Assembly: GCA_963663135.2 (NCBI GenBank)
Contig: CAXXRM010000005.1
Location: 1,240,001-1,304,000, forward strand
DNA from: Io17-Chloro-G2 sp963663135
GTDB lineage: Bacteria > Chloroflexota > Dehalococcoidia > Lucifugimonadales > UBA3495
DNA: 64,000 nt
Direction of reading: 5' to 3'
Part shown: positions 34,503 to 43,559 of the stretch, piece after piece
Numbering within the stretch: the stretch's first letter is position 1
Layout of the letters: each line of letters starts with the position of its first letter
The notes under the pieces: generated by a model
What the model was told of the DNA's origin: nothing
The model's database searches: none
What the model saw: only the letters and a program-made list of their open reading frames with translations
Position numbers and translations under genes: made by a program

Positions 34503-36386
34503 TCATGTGCTACTCACCTCACCTCCCCAAACGCGGCCAATGGTGGCCTTAATGTTGTTTTCCAATTCGGCAACTGTTTTTTGATGACCATCGATAGCCC
34601 TTTGGTACTCTTGGACTTCCGCTATAATTTCTCGCTGAACCTCCAAGGGTGGGAGAGGGATTTCGTAGTCCTTAAGTTTGGTGAAATGCCGCTTGTATCC
34701 ATCGCTTTCCAGGGGCCGGACACGTAAGAAATAGTAAAGAAACCGAGGGTCCAGAGTGTCGGCTGTTTGAAGAATTTTTATCCCATCTGCACCTTGTGCA
34801 AATGGAGTTTCCACCAACTTAACTGCACACGTGTGGTCCCCGAAGATAACCACAGGAACATCCGTGGTAACCAAAGCAGACTCATCGTCAGTCCATCCAG
34901 CGATCTCAGACTGGGACTGGTCAATGATTGGAAAGCGTCCGCTTTCTCCGAAGGTGGTTTTCTGCAATTTTGCGGGAGGTGTAATCGTCTTCACAAGCGT
35001 CCCGATCTTCCGTAAAGGGTATTCTGCGAATTGAGGGGTCGTGTCCAAATACCGGTCTCCACTTAGGTTGTATTCTCCGTCTTCGCCAATCTTCGCTTTA
35101 TGGACAACAAACGCATTTGTCAGTGCTAATTCACTTACAGACTCATAGGTTCCCATGCAGCGAAGACATTCGACAAGCTCGGCTTGCACACGGGGAAGGT
35201 CGTTCCGACCGATAGGACGACGTTGGGCACCCAAGTCGAAACCGTCATCCTCCACTTTGAGAAAGACAATACAGTCCGTTCGTTTAGCTAGGGCCCGGTC
35301 CAGAATAAGGACTGAAGTCTTAACACCGGAATAGGGATTGAACACTCCAGCTGGTAGAGAGACTATAGCTACCAGGTATTCTTCGACGAGCATTTTACGC
35401 AGCTGCTTGTAGGCGTTTCGGTTCTGGAACACGATGCTTTCCGGGACGATGACGCCTGCCCGGCCGGTGGCGGTCAGGTGGTCTGCTATGTAGCTCACAA
35501 ATAAGACTTCGGTCCGCGTGGATTTGACTGAAAAGCGGTTGTGGGGTCGAATGCCGCCACGCGGCGACATGAACGGCGGATTGGCCAGAATTACATCAGC
35601 GTACTCATTAAACCGCTCCTCGCTAGTGAGAGTGTCGTATTCGTAGATATGCGGCTCTCGGAAGCTGTGGAGGTACATATTCACTAAGGAGAGACGCACC
35701 ATGTCAGGGGAGATGTCGTAGCCACTAAAGTTATTGACCATTCGGCCCCGATCATCAGGCGTCAGCGTGCTTTGTCCATCCCCGTCGGTGTTGGCCGCCA
35801 TTATGTGCTTGTAGGCAGATATCAGGAAGCCGGCGGTGCCGCAGGCTGGGTCCAGCACGATATCGTCCTTCTTCGGATCCACGACGGCTACGATGAAATC
35901 GATGATGTGGCGCGCGGTACGAAACTGACCAGCGTCGCCCTGGACCCCAAGCACAGAGAGGATGTACTCAAAGGCGTCACCTAACCGCTCCGAGTTGTCG
36001 TATGCGAACTCGTCGATGACCTTCAGGAATGACCGCAAAGTTTCCGGGTCGCGGTAGGGCAGGTAGGCATTGTTAAATATTTCCCTAAATAGGGGCGGAA
36101 TGCCTGGGTTTTCCGGCATTCTTGTGATGGCTTCGGCGTATAGGTTCAGGGTTTCATATCCTCCGAGGCTCGGATGCATTAGTTTAGCCCAGCCGTATTT
36201 GGCGAAGTCGCCCGCGAAGAACTTCCGCTCTCCGCCTAATTCTTCACTCTCAGCGTCCAGGTCATCCATGAATTTGTAAACCAGGGCGATGGTAATCTGC
36301 TCGACCTGGCTCTTGGGGTCCGGCACCTTGCCGACCAGGATGTCTCGGGCGGTGTCTATTCGTCGTTTGGTATCTACGTCTAACAT
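34503..36386 (-). CDS. hsdM: Type I methylase with fused half-specificity domain (HsdM-S)
   Basis: 627 residues from ATG 36386. N-6 adenine methylase motifs: DPACGTAGF (179-187, AdoMet) and ANPPF (268-272, catalytic). From about residue 440 to the end there is a single HsdS-like unit: YPLRKIGTLVK, a target-recognition region, FLYYFLRVRP and IPLPPLEVQREIIAEVQEYQ with a terminal helix. Separate HsdS genes normally carry two such units, so this protein may dimerise to recognise a symmetric site. It follows hsdR by 8 bases in one operon. Confidence 0.93.
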   Translation of the reverse strand: MLDVDTKRRIDTARDILVGKVPDPKSQVEQITIALVYKFMDDLDAESEELGGERKFFAGDFAKYGWAKLMHPSLGGYETLNLYAEAITRMPENPGIPPLFREIFNNAYLPYRDPETLRSFLKVIDEFAYDNSERLGDAFEYILSVLGVQGDAGQFRTARHIIDFIVAVVDPKKDDIVLDPACGTAGFLISAYKHIMAANTDGDGQSTLTPDDRGRMVNNFSGYDISPDMVRLSLVNMYLHSFREPHIYEYDTLTSEERFNEYADVILANPPFMSPRGGIRPHNRFSVKSTRTEVLFVSYIADHLTATGRAGVIVPESIVFQNRNAYKQLRKMLVEEYLVAIVSLPAGVFNPYSGVKTSVLILDRALAKRTDCIVFLKVEDDGFDLGAQRRPIGRNDLPRVQAELVECLRCMGTYESVSELALTNAFVVHKAKIGEDGEYNLSGDRYLDTTPQFAEYPLRKIGTLVKTITPPAKLQKTTFGESGRFPIIDQSQSEIAGWTDDESALVTTDVPVVIFGDHTCAVKLVETPFAQGADGIKILQTADTLDPRFLYYFLRVRPLESDGYKRHFTKLKDYEIPLPPLEVQREIIAEVQEYQRAIDGHQKTVAELENNIKATIGRVWGGEVSST

Positions 36387-36394
36387 GGTTTCCT

Positions 36395-38929
36395 CTATAC
36401 AGCGAACTGGTTAAGGGAGACGTAATCCTTGACATACTCGGGAACCAACGCCCGGTATTCTTCAGATACGGCTCGATAGTCTTCAATCGAGAACACGGCA
36501 TTGGTAGCCAAATCGGTAAACTGCCTGGTGTCGATTACGTGGCGGGTGAGGTCACTCGTTACATAGGCCTTGAAGTAGGTCTTTATGGCCGGTATGGATT
36601 GGACATCTTCCGGCTGGTGTCCGGCCACGAACTTGCTAAACTCTTCCTCCAACAGGTCGTCCTTTGACTTGAAGGCCGGTATAAGGTCAAAGACCTTTTC
36701 CAGGATCTCCCGAAGGCTAATCCGGCGGTCCACGGAAGTGGCTTTCCGCAGCTTCTCCAGAGTGTAGTAGTCTGCCGGCTTGTCGAATACCTCTCGGTTC
36801 ACGTAGTCAATTACGAGTTCCCAGTTCCCGGCCTCCACAGCCTTCGTTACGGTGTCATTCTTGCGCAAGGTGCCCGCGAACCGGTCGAATAGCATCCGGT
36901 CGATTCTCATCCCATCGTAGCCGATCGTTTCTACTGTCATGGTCGAGAGAATGTCAGTACCAAGATGCTCGTAGCCGTAGACCAGCAACGGGGCCCCGCC
37001 TTCCCCCTCACTCTCGCCCTGATGGGCTTGGGGCCGTGGCAGCATGAGTATCTGGTCATAGTTGAATTCGGTTTCGAAGTATTCGCAGTTGGCGAAGAAG
37101 TCAAAGAGCTTGAACTCGGTCTTCTCCGGTCGAGCCACGCTGTCTGCGATGTCCACATCGAATAGTTGCTCACGAAAGTCATGTAGCCGTGTGCCCCGGC
37201 CTTTTATCTGGACGAAATCGGTGGGTGAGAAGATGGGTCGGAACAGGCCGAGGTTGAGGATGTCGGTGCAGTCGTAACCGGTGGTCATCATACCGACGGT
37301 TATACATACTCTGGCCTTGCTGGTCCGGTAGGAGGATAGAAAATTTGTTGAACCCATCAGATTATTGTTGGCAAAGTTAATGGTGAACTGCTGGGCGTCC
37401 GCCACTTGTGAAGTGACCTGCACGGCGAAGTCAGACTGGTACTTACCAGGGAACATGACATCGGCCATTTCATTGAGGGTCTGAGTCAGCCTAGCCGCGT
37501 GGTTCTGGCTTACGGCGAACACGATGGACTTTCCGATTTCTCCGCTGATTGGGTCTCGCAGCGCGTTCTCCAAGAAGGTCTTGCAGAAGATCTGGTTGGT
37601 TGCGTCGGAGAAAAAACGCGTCTCAAATTGGCGCTGCTTGAAAGTCTCTTCATGCTCATCCCCGGTGTCATCGGTCAAGGAGACGACGAAGCCGTCGTCT
37701 GCCAGCAATTGGGTTGTCACTTCGGTACGGGCGTCTACCACGGTAGGATTGATCAGATAGCCGTCTTTCACGCCATCAATCAGCGAGTATCGGAACGTAG
37801 GATCCCCGTTCTCACACCCAAAAGTGCGATAGGTGTCAAGCAGAAGCCTCCGTTCGACCTCACGGGGGTCGCGAACGTTGGGGCCGGTCCTGCTCAATCC
37901 TCGCAGGTAGTCTCGTGGGGTTGCGGTCAGACCTAGCTTGTAGCCAACGAAGTAGTCGAAGACGGCGCGGGCATTCCCGCTGATGGAGCGGTGAGCCTCG
38001 TCGGAGATTACCAGGTCGAAATCGGTAGGGGAGAATAGCGATTGATACTTGTTGTTAAACATGAGGGACTGGACAGTAGTGACGATTATCTCCGCCGAAC
38101 GCCAATCGGCATGGGTTTCTTTGTAGATTACAGTCTTGTGGTCCGCTGAGAGGAGGGCGGTGAATTGCTTTCTGGCTTGTTCTTCAAGCTCAAGACGGTC
38201 CACCAAGAACAACACACGGGAGGCGTTGCCGGAGCGGAGAAACAGCTTGATGATGGCCGCGGCGATGAGGGTCTTCCCAGTGCCTGTGGCCATCTCGAAC
38301 AGAAAGCGGTCACTACCGTCCTTCACCGACTGTTGCAACGCTTGAATTGCTCTGAGTTGGTAAGTGCGCAAAAAGCGCATATTGTTGGCCCGAATAAAGC
38401 TGGGCCGCTCAACCTCGTTCTTCCATGCTGCTTCAGAGGCATAGTTGGGCCGCTGGGTGAGAACGATGTAGTCGTTCCGAACTTGTTCATCGATCAAGCG
38501 CTTTGGGTCAGGCGTGACCTTGCTATAACCAATAACCGAGTCCGGGGTCGGGAATGAAGTGATGATATAGGGGTTGCCACGCTCTAAGTCCCAGAAGTAG
38601 TGCAAGTTGCCGTTGGAAAGCATTATGAACCGGCAATTTTGTGAACGTGCATATTTCCGAGCCTGTTCCTTCCCTACGAGTGGTTGTTTTCCCTCGGACT
38701 TGGCCTCCAGCACTAAAAGGGGAAATCCTTTGGAATCCAGCAAGAGGAAGTCGATAAACCCCGTCGTCGTCTTCTCGAAATCTTCACCGAGAGCGTCAAG
38801 GTCGGTTTGGGTGATAGCCACGCCGCGTTCAAGCCGAACGTTAGCGGGTTCATTCCCTTCCTGGAAAAAGCGCCACCCTGCCTTTTCCAGCAGTCGGTTA
38901 ATCTTTATTCGAGCTGTAGCTTCGTTCAT
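36395..38929 (-). CDS. hsdR: Type I restriction enzyme R subunit (EcoAI-like)
   Basis: 844 residues. Nuclease core GFIDFLLLDSKGFPLLVLEAK (Asp60, Glu75, Lys77); Walker A ATGTGKT (214-220); DEAH box 310-313; SAT-like LGLTATP; then helicase VI-type GRGTRL. The C-terminus fits the EcoEI-type domain. It translocates DNA and cuts when sites are unmethylated. First gene of the operon; with hsdM-S it makes a complete two-gene system, bracketed by IS630 sequences. Confidence 0.95.
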   Translation of the reverse strand: MNEATARIKINRLLEKAGWRFFQEGNEPANVRLERGVAITQTDLDALGEDFEKTTTGFIDFLLLDSKGFPLLVLEAKSEGKQPLVGKEQARKYARSQNCRFIMLSNGNLHYFWDLERGNPYIITSFPTPDSVIGYSKVTPDPKRLIDEQVRNDYIVLTQRPNYASEAAWKNEVERPSFIRANNMRFLRTYQLRAIQALQQSVKDGSDRFLFEMATGTGKTLIAAAIIKLFLRSGNASRVLFLVDRLELEEQARKQFTALLSADHKTVIYKETHADWRSAEIIVTTVQSLMFNNKYQSLFSPTDFDLVISDEAHRSISGNARAVFDYFVGYKLGLTATPRDYLRGLSRTGPNVRDPREVERRLLLDTYRTFGCENGDPTFRYSLIDGVKDGYLINPTVVDARTEVTTQLLADDGFVVSLTDDTGDEHEETFKQRQFETRFFSDATNQIFCKTFLENALRDPISGEIGKSIVFAVSQNHAARLTQTLNEMADVMFPGKYQSDFAVQVTSQVADAQQFTINFANNNLMGSTNFLSSYRTSKARVCITVGMMTTGYDCTDILNLGLFRPIFSPTDFVQIKGRGTRLHDFREQLFDVDIADSVARPEKTEFKLFDFFANCEYFETEFNYDQILMLPRPQAHQGESEGEGGAPLLVYGYEHLGTDILSTMTVETIGYDGMRIDRMLFDRFAGTLRKNDTVTKAVEAGNWELVIDYVNREVFDKPADYYTLEKLRKATSVDRRISLREILEKVFDLIPAFKSKDDLLEEEFSKFVAGHQPEDVQSIPAIKTYFKAYVTSDLTRHVIDTRQFTDLATNAVFSIEDYRAVSEEYRALVPEYVKDYVSLNQFAV

Positions 38930-39239
38930 AAACCATGTTCACGGAGACACAATATCACCAAAGAAATGCTATAGTCGGCGAAACTCAATAAATGCCTTGT
39001 CTTTGCCGCGATTATTCAATTGCCGGTCGAAGTCAAAAACGGGGAGACCGGTTAGGAGCAACAAAGATTGCCTCGCTGATGCAACGGCCGGGTGACACGC
39101 TGGTCGAGCTAGACTTGAATGAACCAAAGAGGGAACAATGCGCGGCGAGTATAGCACGACGAGCGGGAACACCCATGTGAGGCGTGAGGTGGGCCCGGGG
39201 AACAAGGTAGCAAGCTACACCCATAGGTTCCTGTTCCTA
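38930..39239. other. Upstream region of the hsdR operon
   Basis: About 310 bases between hsdR and the IS630 element; must hold the hsdR promoter on the minus strand. No gene recognised. Confidence 0.4.
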
Positions 39240-39460
39240 GTACTCAGCATCCCTATGCCCGTGTTCCGGGCCGTGCAGAGGTAAGTAACTGCTTGTTACT
39301 TGGTAGCATCGTTATGCCCGTATCCGGCCCGTGCAGAGGCGACTAACTGGTGAGTGCGCCCCAGCGGTCACGGCGTGACATCTTAAGTTAGTCGGGAGTC
39401 AGCCTGGTTTTAGCATTTATTTAAGAAAACGGACAATTAGCCTTTCCTACTTGGTGGGAA

Positions 39461-39955
39461 GTGTTGTTGGCGGGGGTGGCAGTGATGGTCAGGGACAAGT
39501 ACGCAGTGCGGCTGGCGTTGGAACAACGGGAAGAACTCCGGCGTCTGATTCGGGTTGGGAACCACACGGCCCGAGTCACCGCCAGGGCCCGGATTCTTCT
39601 CAAGAGCGACGACGGTTGGCAGGCTCCCCAAGTGGTTGAAGCTGTGGATGTGGCCCTGGGCACAGTGTACCGGGTCAAGCAGCGCTTTACCGAAGAAGGG
39701 TTGGTGGGGGTTCTGAAGGACCGTCCCCAGGCCAACCGGCGCCGGAAGCTGGACGACCGAGGCGAGGCCCACCTGATCGCCCTGACCTGTAGCCCGCCGC
39801 CAGCAGGTCATGACCACTGGACCCTGCGCCTCCTGGCTGGCAAGGTGGTGGAGTTGAAGTTGGCCTCCTCCATGTCCCACGAAGGGGTGCGCAATCGTCT
39901 CAAAAAAACGATCTCAAGCCCTGGCAGAAGAAGGAATGGTGCATTCCCAAGGTGA
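39461..39955 (+). CDS. IS630 transposase, N-terminal part (copy B)
   Basis: 164 residues; HTH-type segments (APQVVEAVDVALGTVYRVKQ). Ends just past a run of seven A at 39902-39908, where a -1 shift joins it to the catalytic frame. True translation start may be a few codons later (MVRDKYAVRL). Confidence 0.88.
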   Translation: MLLAGVAVMVRDKYAVRLALEQREELRRLIRVGNHTARVTARARILLKSDDGWQAPQVVEAVDVALGTVYRVKQRFTEEGLVGVLKDRPQANRRRKLDDRGEAHLIALTCSPPPAGHDHWTLRLLAGKVVELKLASSMSHEGVRNRLKKTISSPGRRRNGAFPR

Positions 39956-40620
39956 GCGCGGAGTTCGTGGCCAACATGGAGGACCTGCTGGACCTCTACG
40001 CCGAACCCTATGACCCCCGACGGCCGGTGGTCTGCTTCGACGAGACCACCAACCAGTTGTTGGCCGAGACTCGGCCATCTCTGCCGCCCCGGCCCGGAAT
40101 TCCGCTGCGGCAGGGCTACGAGTACCGGAGGGAGGGCGTCCGCAACCTGTTCCTGGCCTGTGAGCCGCTGGCGGGCTGGCGTCACGTGGCGGTGACCCAC
40201 CGGCGCACGATGGAGGACTTCGCCCATCAGATGCGTTGGCTGGTGGACGAAGCTTACCCGGATACCCCGGTGGTGCGGGTGGTCATGGACAACCTGAACA
40301 CGCACCGTCCGGCGTCCCTGTCCCTGTCCCTGTACGAGACGTTCCCGGCGGCAGAGGCCCGGAGGATTGCCAAGCGGCTGGAGTTCCACTACACCCCCAA
40401 GCATGGAAGTTGGTTGAACATGGCGGAAATCGAGTTCAGCGTGCTATCCCGCTCCTGCCTGAAGCAGCGACTCCCCGACGAGGAGACGCTCCGGCGGGAA
40501 GTCCAGGCTCTGGTTAAGGAACGCAACGCCGCCCAAGCCACCATCAACTCGAGGTTCAACACCCAGGACGCCCGGACCAAACTTCACCGCCTTTACCCTT
40601 TTGATTCCAAAGTTGACTGA
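39952..40620 (+). CDS. IS630 transposase, C-terminal DDE catalytic part (copy B)
   Basis: 222 residues. VVCFDET, VVMDNLNTH and GSWLNMAEIEF give the DDE triad. Reading back in this frame to the A run gives NDLKPWQKKEWCIPKVSAEF, the normal IS630 linker, which supports a -1 frameshift fusion. It has a SLSLSL-type triplet duplication (PASLSLSLYE) absent from copy A. Confidence 0.9.
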   Translation: MSAEFVANMEDLLDLYAEPYDPRRPVVCFDETTNQLLAETRPSLPPRPGIPLRQGYEYRREGVRNLFLACEPLAGWRHVAVTHRRTMEDFAHQMRWLVDEAYPDTPVVRVVMDNLNTHRPASLSLSLYETFPAAEARRIAKRLEFHYTPKHGSWLNMAEIEFSVLSRSCLKQRLPDEETLRREVQALVKERNAAQATINSRFNTQDARTKLHRLYPFDSKVD

Positions 40621-40650
40621 GTACTAGCTCCCCTCAGGCATAGTTATTCA

Positions 40651-40680
40651 GGCCGTGACTGTGGCGGAGGGTATCTCCGC
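40651..40680. repeat. GGCCGTGAC..GGAGGGTATCTCCGC repeat, copy 3
   Basis: Diverged copy of the motif at 24944-24973, sharing GGCCGTGACT and GGAGGG.ATCTCCGC. It contains the inverted pair GCGGAG/CTCCGC. Confidence 0.4.
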
Positions 40681-40773
40681 TAGGACGATAACTACGCTTA
40701 TCGTTCCTAGAATTATGTTGCGCAAGGGGTCTGACGTTACTTGCGCGGTGCGCAAAGTCGATGCACCAAGCGA

Positions 40774-41391
40774 TTAGAGCAACGGGGGCTGCAAGGGGTT
40801 AGTAAAGTGCGCGATGATTACCTGTGACCACGGGTCGAATTCGCTAGGCCTATTTGCGATTTCCGACGAAGGCAAGAACACCCCGCGATATTTCGAATAA
40901 GGCGCGAATTCTTCATCAGCAAGAGGGGTAAGGCGCTCTGCTTCGGTCTCGTGCAGAAACGCCACATGCCGTGCCGCTTGCGGAGAGGATTTATCCACAA
41001 TCACGCCGATTGGTTCTGGCGGGTGTTCGGGACAAAATCCTACTTCTTCATTGATCTCTCGCATCAGGCACGAGGCAACGACCGAAAGGAAAGATGACGC
41101 ACTTTCTTTTCGGTCGATATGCCCTCCCACAATCAAACTCAATCTCCTGTCCAAGTCCTTCCGATCGTTGCGGACCGTCCTGAAGACACAGTAATCTCCC
41201 TGCTGGTTCCGAATAACCGTACATGGAATAGCTTGTGCCTCGTTGACGGAGTACTCGGCTTCAGACCTATCCATCCAATCGAAGGTGCTCTCGATTGCCT
41301 CAATCTCGGCCTTGATGCTGTCCCATAAGAGCAGTGAGAACGACGTGTCGAACACGTCTTGGGGAAAGACAAGAATTTCATTGCCGACCAT
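40774..41391 (-). CDS. NUDIX-like hydrolase
   Basis: 205 residues from ATG 41391. A modified NUDIX box is visible: GGHIDRKE, an insertion, then REINEEVGF (~residues 95-125). NUDIX enzymes hydrolyse nucleoside-diphosphate derivatives. Its ATG lies one base after the stop of the upstream P-loop gene, so the two proteins are made together. Confidence 0.75.
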   Translation of the reverse strand: MVGNEILVFPQDVFDTSFSLLLWDSIKAEIEAIESTFDWMDRSEAEYSVNEAQAIPCTVIRNQQGDYCVFRTVRNDRKDLDRRLSLIVGGHIDRKESASSFLSVVASCLMREINEEVGFCPEHPPEPIGVIVDKSSPQAARHVAFLHETEAERLTPLADEEFAPYSKYRGVFLPSSEIANRPSEFDPWSQVIIAHFTNPLQPPLL

Positions 41392-41392
41392 G

Positions 41393-42124
41393 TCATGCCC
41401 CCGCCTGTGCTTTAATGTGGGCAATGATGACCTTGGTCACCTCGTAAGCCGTCCCGTGGGGAGTGGTGTCGAGACTCGTCTGAATCCTCGTCACTTGCTG
41501 GAAATGGCCACTGTACCTGGTTTCGATCATTGAATACGCCGAATTCAATGGACCGAGGAACTCGGGGTTCATTGTGATGCCCGGCTTCTCGACCAATTTG
41601 TTCTCGTTCTCCCGTGCGATAGCTATAGCGGGCTCAGCCAGAAACAAGAACACGAGCTGGGTCTGCTGGTTCCAGTTGGGGACCAGCAGAAATTTGTGGA
41701 TTGTGGTGCGATCATCGGGGGTCAGATGTTGGCCATCAGAGTTGGCCAACATCTCGAACCACGCGAGAGCGTCAAACAGCCCTCGATCCATTAGGACGAG
41801 TTGGTATTTGTCAGCGCCGTATCGACTTTCCAGAATTTGAGTGAGCGCATAGGTGGCCGACCATGCGTTATACGCCACTAAGTCCTCTTTCAACCTGCGC
41901 GGGGTGCGTTTCGATGCCCCTTCAGACGGGGCCAAGATGTCGTACTCCAAGCGACGGAAAAAGTGCTCCACGATGTCGATGCACGTGGACTTGCCGCTCT
42001 TCGGCGTGCCGGCGAACTCGATCACGAACCGCTTGTCGTTCGGTAAGTTATCCCAATTACTGAGCAGGCTTTTGGCCTCTGCAGCCAAATCGTCCAGTTG
42101 TTGTTGGGTGGGTTTCATAGGCAT
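41393..42124 (-). CDS. P-loop kinase-like protein
   Basis: 243 residues from ATG 42124, AGGAGG upstream. Walker A GTPKSGKST (~39-47); VLMDRGLFDALAWFEML resembles the Asp-Arg region of deoxynucleoside/thymidylate kinases; LVFLFLAEPAIAI follows. It probably phosphorylates a nucleotide or small molecule. Directly coupled to a NUDIX gene: one makes and one breaks a phosphorylated compound, or both act on the nucleotide pool. Confidence 0.72.
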   Translation of the reverse strand: MPMKPTQQQLDDLAAEAKSLLSNWDNLPNDKRFVIEFAGTPKSGKSTCIDIVEHFFRRLEYDILAPSEGASKRTPRRLKEDLVAYNAWSATYALTQILESRYGADKYQLVLMDRGLFDALAWFEMLANSDGQHLTPDDRTTIHKFLLVPNWNQQTQLVFLFLAEPAIAIARENENKLVEKPGITMNPEFLGPLNSAYSMIETRYSGHFQQVTRIQTSLDTTPHGTAYEVTKVIIAHIKAQAGA

Positions 42125-42260
42125 TGATCGCCTCCTTATTGGCCTATCATTCAGCGCCGGTGGGTCCGGACCTGGTCAGGTTATTGGCCATTGGACGACG
42201 CCAGGTCGCCAAGCCGCAGGTCCTCCCATAGAGAGCAGCGGGTCAAGCTAAAATCGAAGT

Positions 42261-42887
42261 CTAATCCTGGTGTGCTTTGAGGAACCTGACCACCGTGTTC
42301 TTGCTCACTCCAAACCGCTTCCCGATCTCCGGAAGATACATCCCCGCCTGCTGCAGACGCAGGATCTCCGCATAGTCATCGGGTTGGAGCTTGCGAGGAG
42401 CTCCCAAGGTCTTGCCCTCTGTCCTTGCCCGCTCCAAGCCCGCCCTGGTGCGCCGGCGCAAGGACGCAGCCTCCTGGTCGGCGACCCAGCTCGCAAAGAG
42501 CATTAACAAATGCCCTTGGAACGCCTCGGCACTGTCCGGCTCCGCGTCTAGGTAGGCGGTCCATCGAGCCTCGATCTCATCGAGCGACCGGATCCGGACG
42601 CCCCTAGCCTGCAGGTCCATGACGACGTGCATCGTATCCTGCCAGCGCCGGCCGATCCGGTCGATGGCGGCGACGACTAGGACGTCACCCGAGAGTAGTT
42701 TCCGGTCAAGACCATGCCAGCCTTTCCGGCTGTTGGTTCCAGTAGTCCCTGACACGCCCACGTCGCGGTAGATGCGTTCCCGGTCGACTCTGGCCCTCAG
42801 CAGTTGCAGGTCCTGGGTTTCAGGGTCGCTGCCCGAGAAGCCCAACGTCTTTTGACGGCTGGTCCGGACGTAACCGTAGGTGGTCAT
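42261..42887 (-). CDS. Serine recombinase (resolvase/invertase family)
   Basis: 208 residues. Catalytic Ser10 in YGYVRTSRQK; VVAAIDRIGRRWQDTM; C-terminal HTH (EIGKRFGVSKNTVVRFLKAH). Distinct from the recombinase at 18.3 kb but with the same near-palindrome upstream. Confidence 0.92.
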   Translation of the reverse strand: MTTYGYVRTSRQKTLGFSGSDPETQDLQLLRARVDRERIYRDVGVSGTTGTNSRKGWHGLDRKLLSGDVLVVAAIDRIGRRWQDTMHVVMDLQARGVRIRSLDEIEARWTAYLDAEPDSAEAFQGHLLMLFASWVADQEAASLRRRTRAGLERARTEGKTLGAPRKLQPDDYAEILRLQQAGMYLPEIGKRFGVSKNTVVRFLKAHQD

Positions 42888-42952
42888 GTGGCGAGTATAC
42901 CTTTATGGCACGCCCCCCGCGAGCCTGGGCTGTCAGCATTTGGGGCGGCCTC

Positions 42953-42968
42953 ATAAACGGGCGTTTAT
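42953..42968. promoter_or_regulatory. Near-perfect palindrome upstream of serine recombinase
   Basis: ATAAACGGGCGTTTAT, symmetric except the central GG. The core AAACGGGCGTTTAT is also at 19002-19015, ~65 bases upstream of the other serine recombinase start. A two-base asymmetric centre fits a serine-recombinase crossover site. Confidence 0.6.
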
Positions 42969-43343
42969 GGGCCGTCTGCGACGCCGGTGTAGACCACCAA
43001 AACCACGGCCCCATCAGACTCTAGGCTGCGTAACCCAGGCAGAGGCGTCCCATGTGGGCCAGGCTCTACGGTAGGAAGAATCAGTTGCGACGAGGTGTGT
43101 TCACCGGAACCGGTCTAGGTATCATAGGCAGGAGCGTCGAGATTCTCGCTTAATTCCACCTCGGTCACGTCCAGCTGACCGGGTCCACCTCAGTTTGTGG
43201 CAGATCCGACGAACCCCCGCGAGACTGCCCACTTAAACGTCAATGCGGATGCCTTTCATCCGGCAGAGAGGACTGGGGGTTCCGCCTCATATTCGATGAT
43301 AGAATTTAACGTTCCAAATGATATCGAAAAATGAGGCAGACGA
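42969..43343. other. Intergenic stretch with an IS3-type end
   Basis: No gene. Bases 43168-43192 (CCAGCTGACCGGGTCCACCT core) match the IS3-like ends at 11940, 52308 and 52589. Confidence 0.45.
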
Positions 43344-43559
43344 ATGCCCGAATCTAACACTGCAGAAGCTGGCGGAATCTCTGAAGAGATTCTTGTCAAG
43401 ACCGTTGACACCCTAATGGGAAACGAGGCGACCGACATCTCGTTACTGGGGATACTATCCAAGCACATAGTAACCTTGGCTCCAGCAACGGATGCCACTG
43501 ACGTAGCTTTGAAGGAAATTGAAGCCCTTGCAGTTGAGAGAGCGGAAAAAGTTGACTAA
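43344..43559 (+). CDS. Small helical protein coupled to an SMC-like ATPase
   Basis: 71 residues, acidic and helical (SEEILVKTVDTLMGNEATDI, ALKEIEALAVERAEKV). No family recognised. Its end overlaps the proposed start of the ATPase gene, so it is probably a subunit or regulator of that protein. Confidence 0.6.
   Translation: MPESNTAEAGGISEEILVKTVDTLMGNEATDISLLGILSKHIVTLAPATDATDVALKEIEALAVERAEKVD

Larger units (their letters stand above)
39240..40624 (+). mobile_element. IS630-family insertion sequence, copy B
   Basis: 1385 bp flanked by TA (39238-39239 and 40625-40626); ends read GTACTCAG inward. It is ~165 bp longer than copy A because of a structured segment (39240-39400) before the transposase, with two copies of a GCCCGT..CCGG..CCGTGCAGAGG motif and an AGTAACTGCTTGTTACT palindrome. 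The MITE at 34090 derives from it or a close sibling. Confidence 0.92.
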
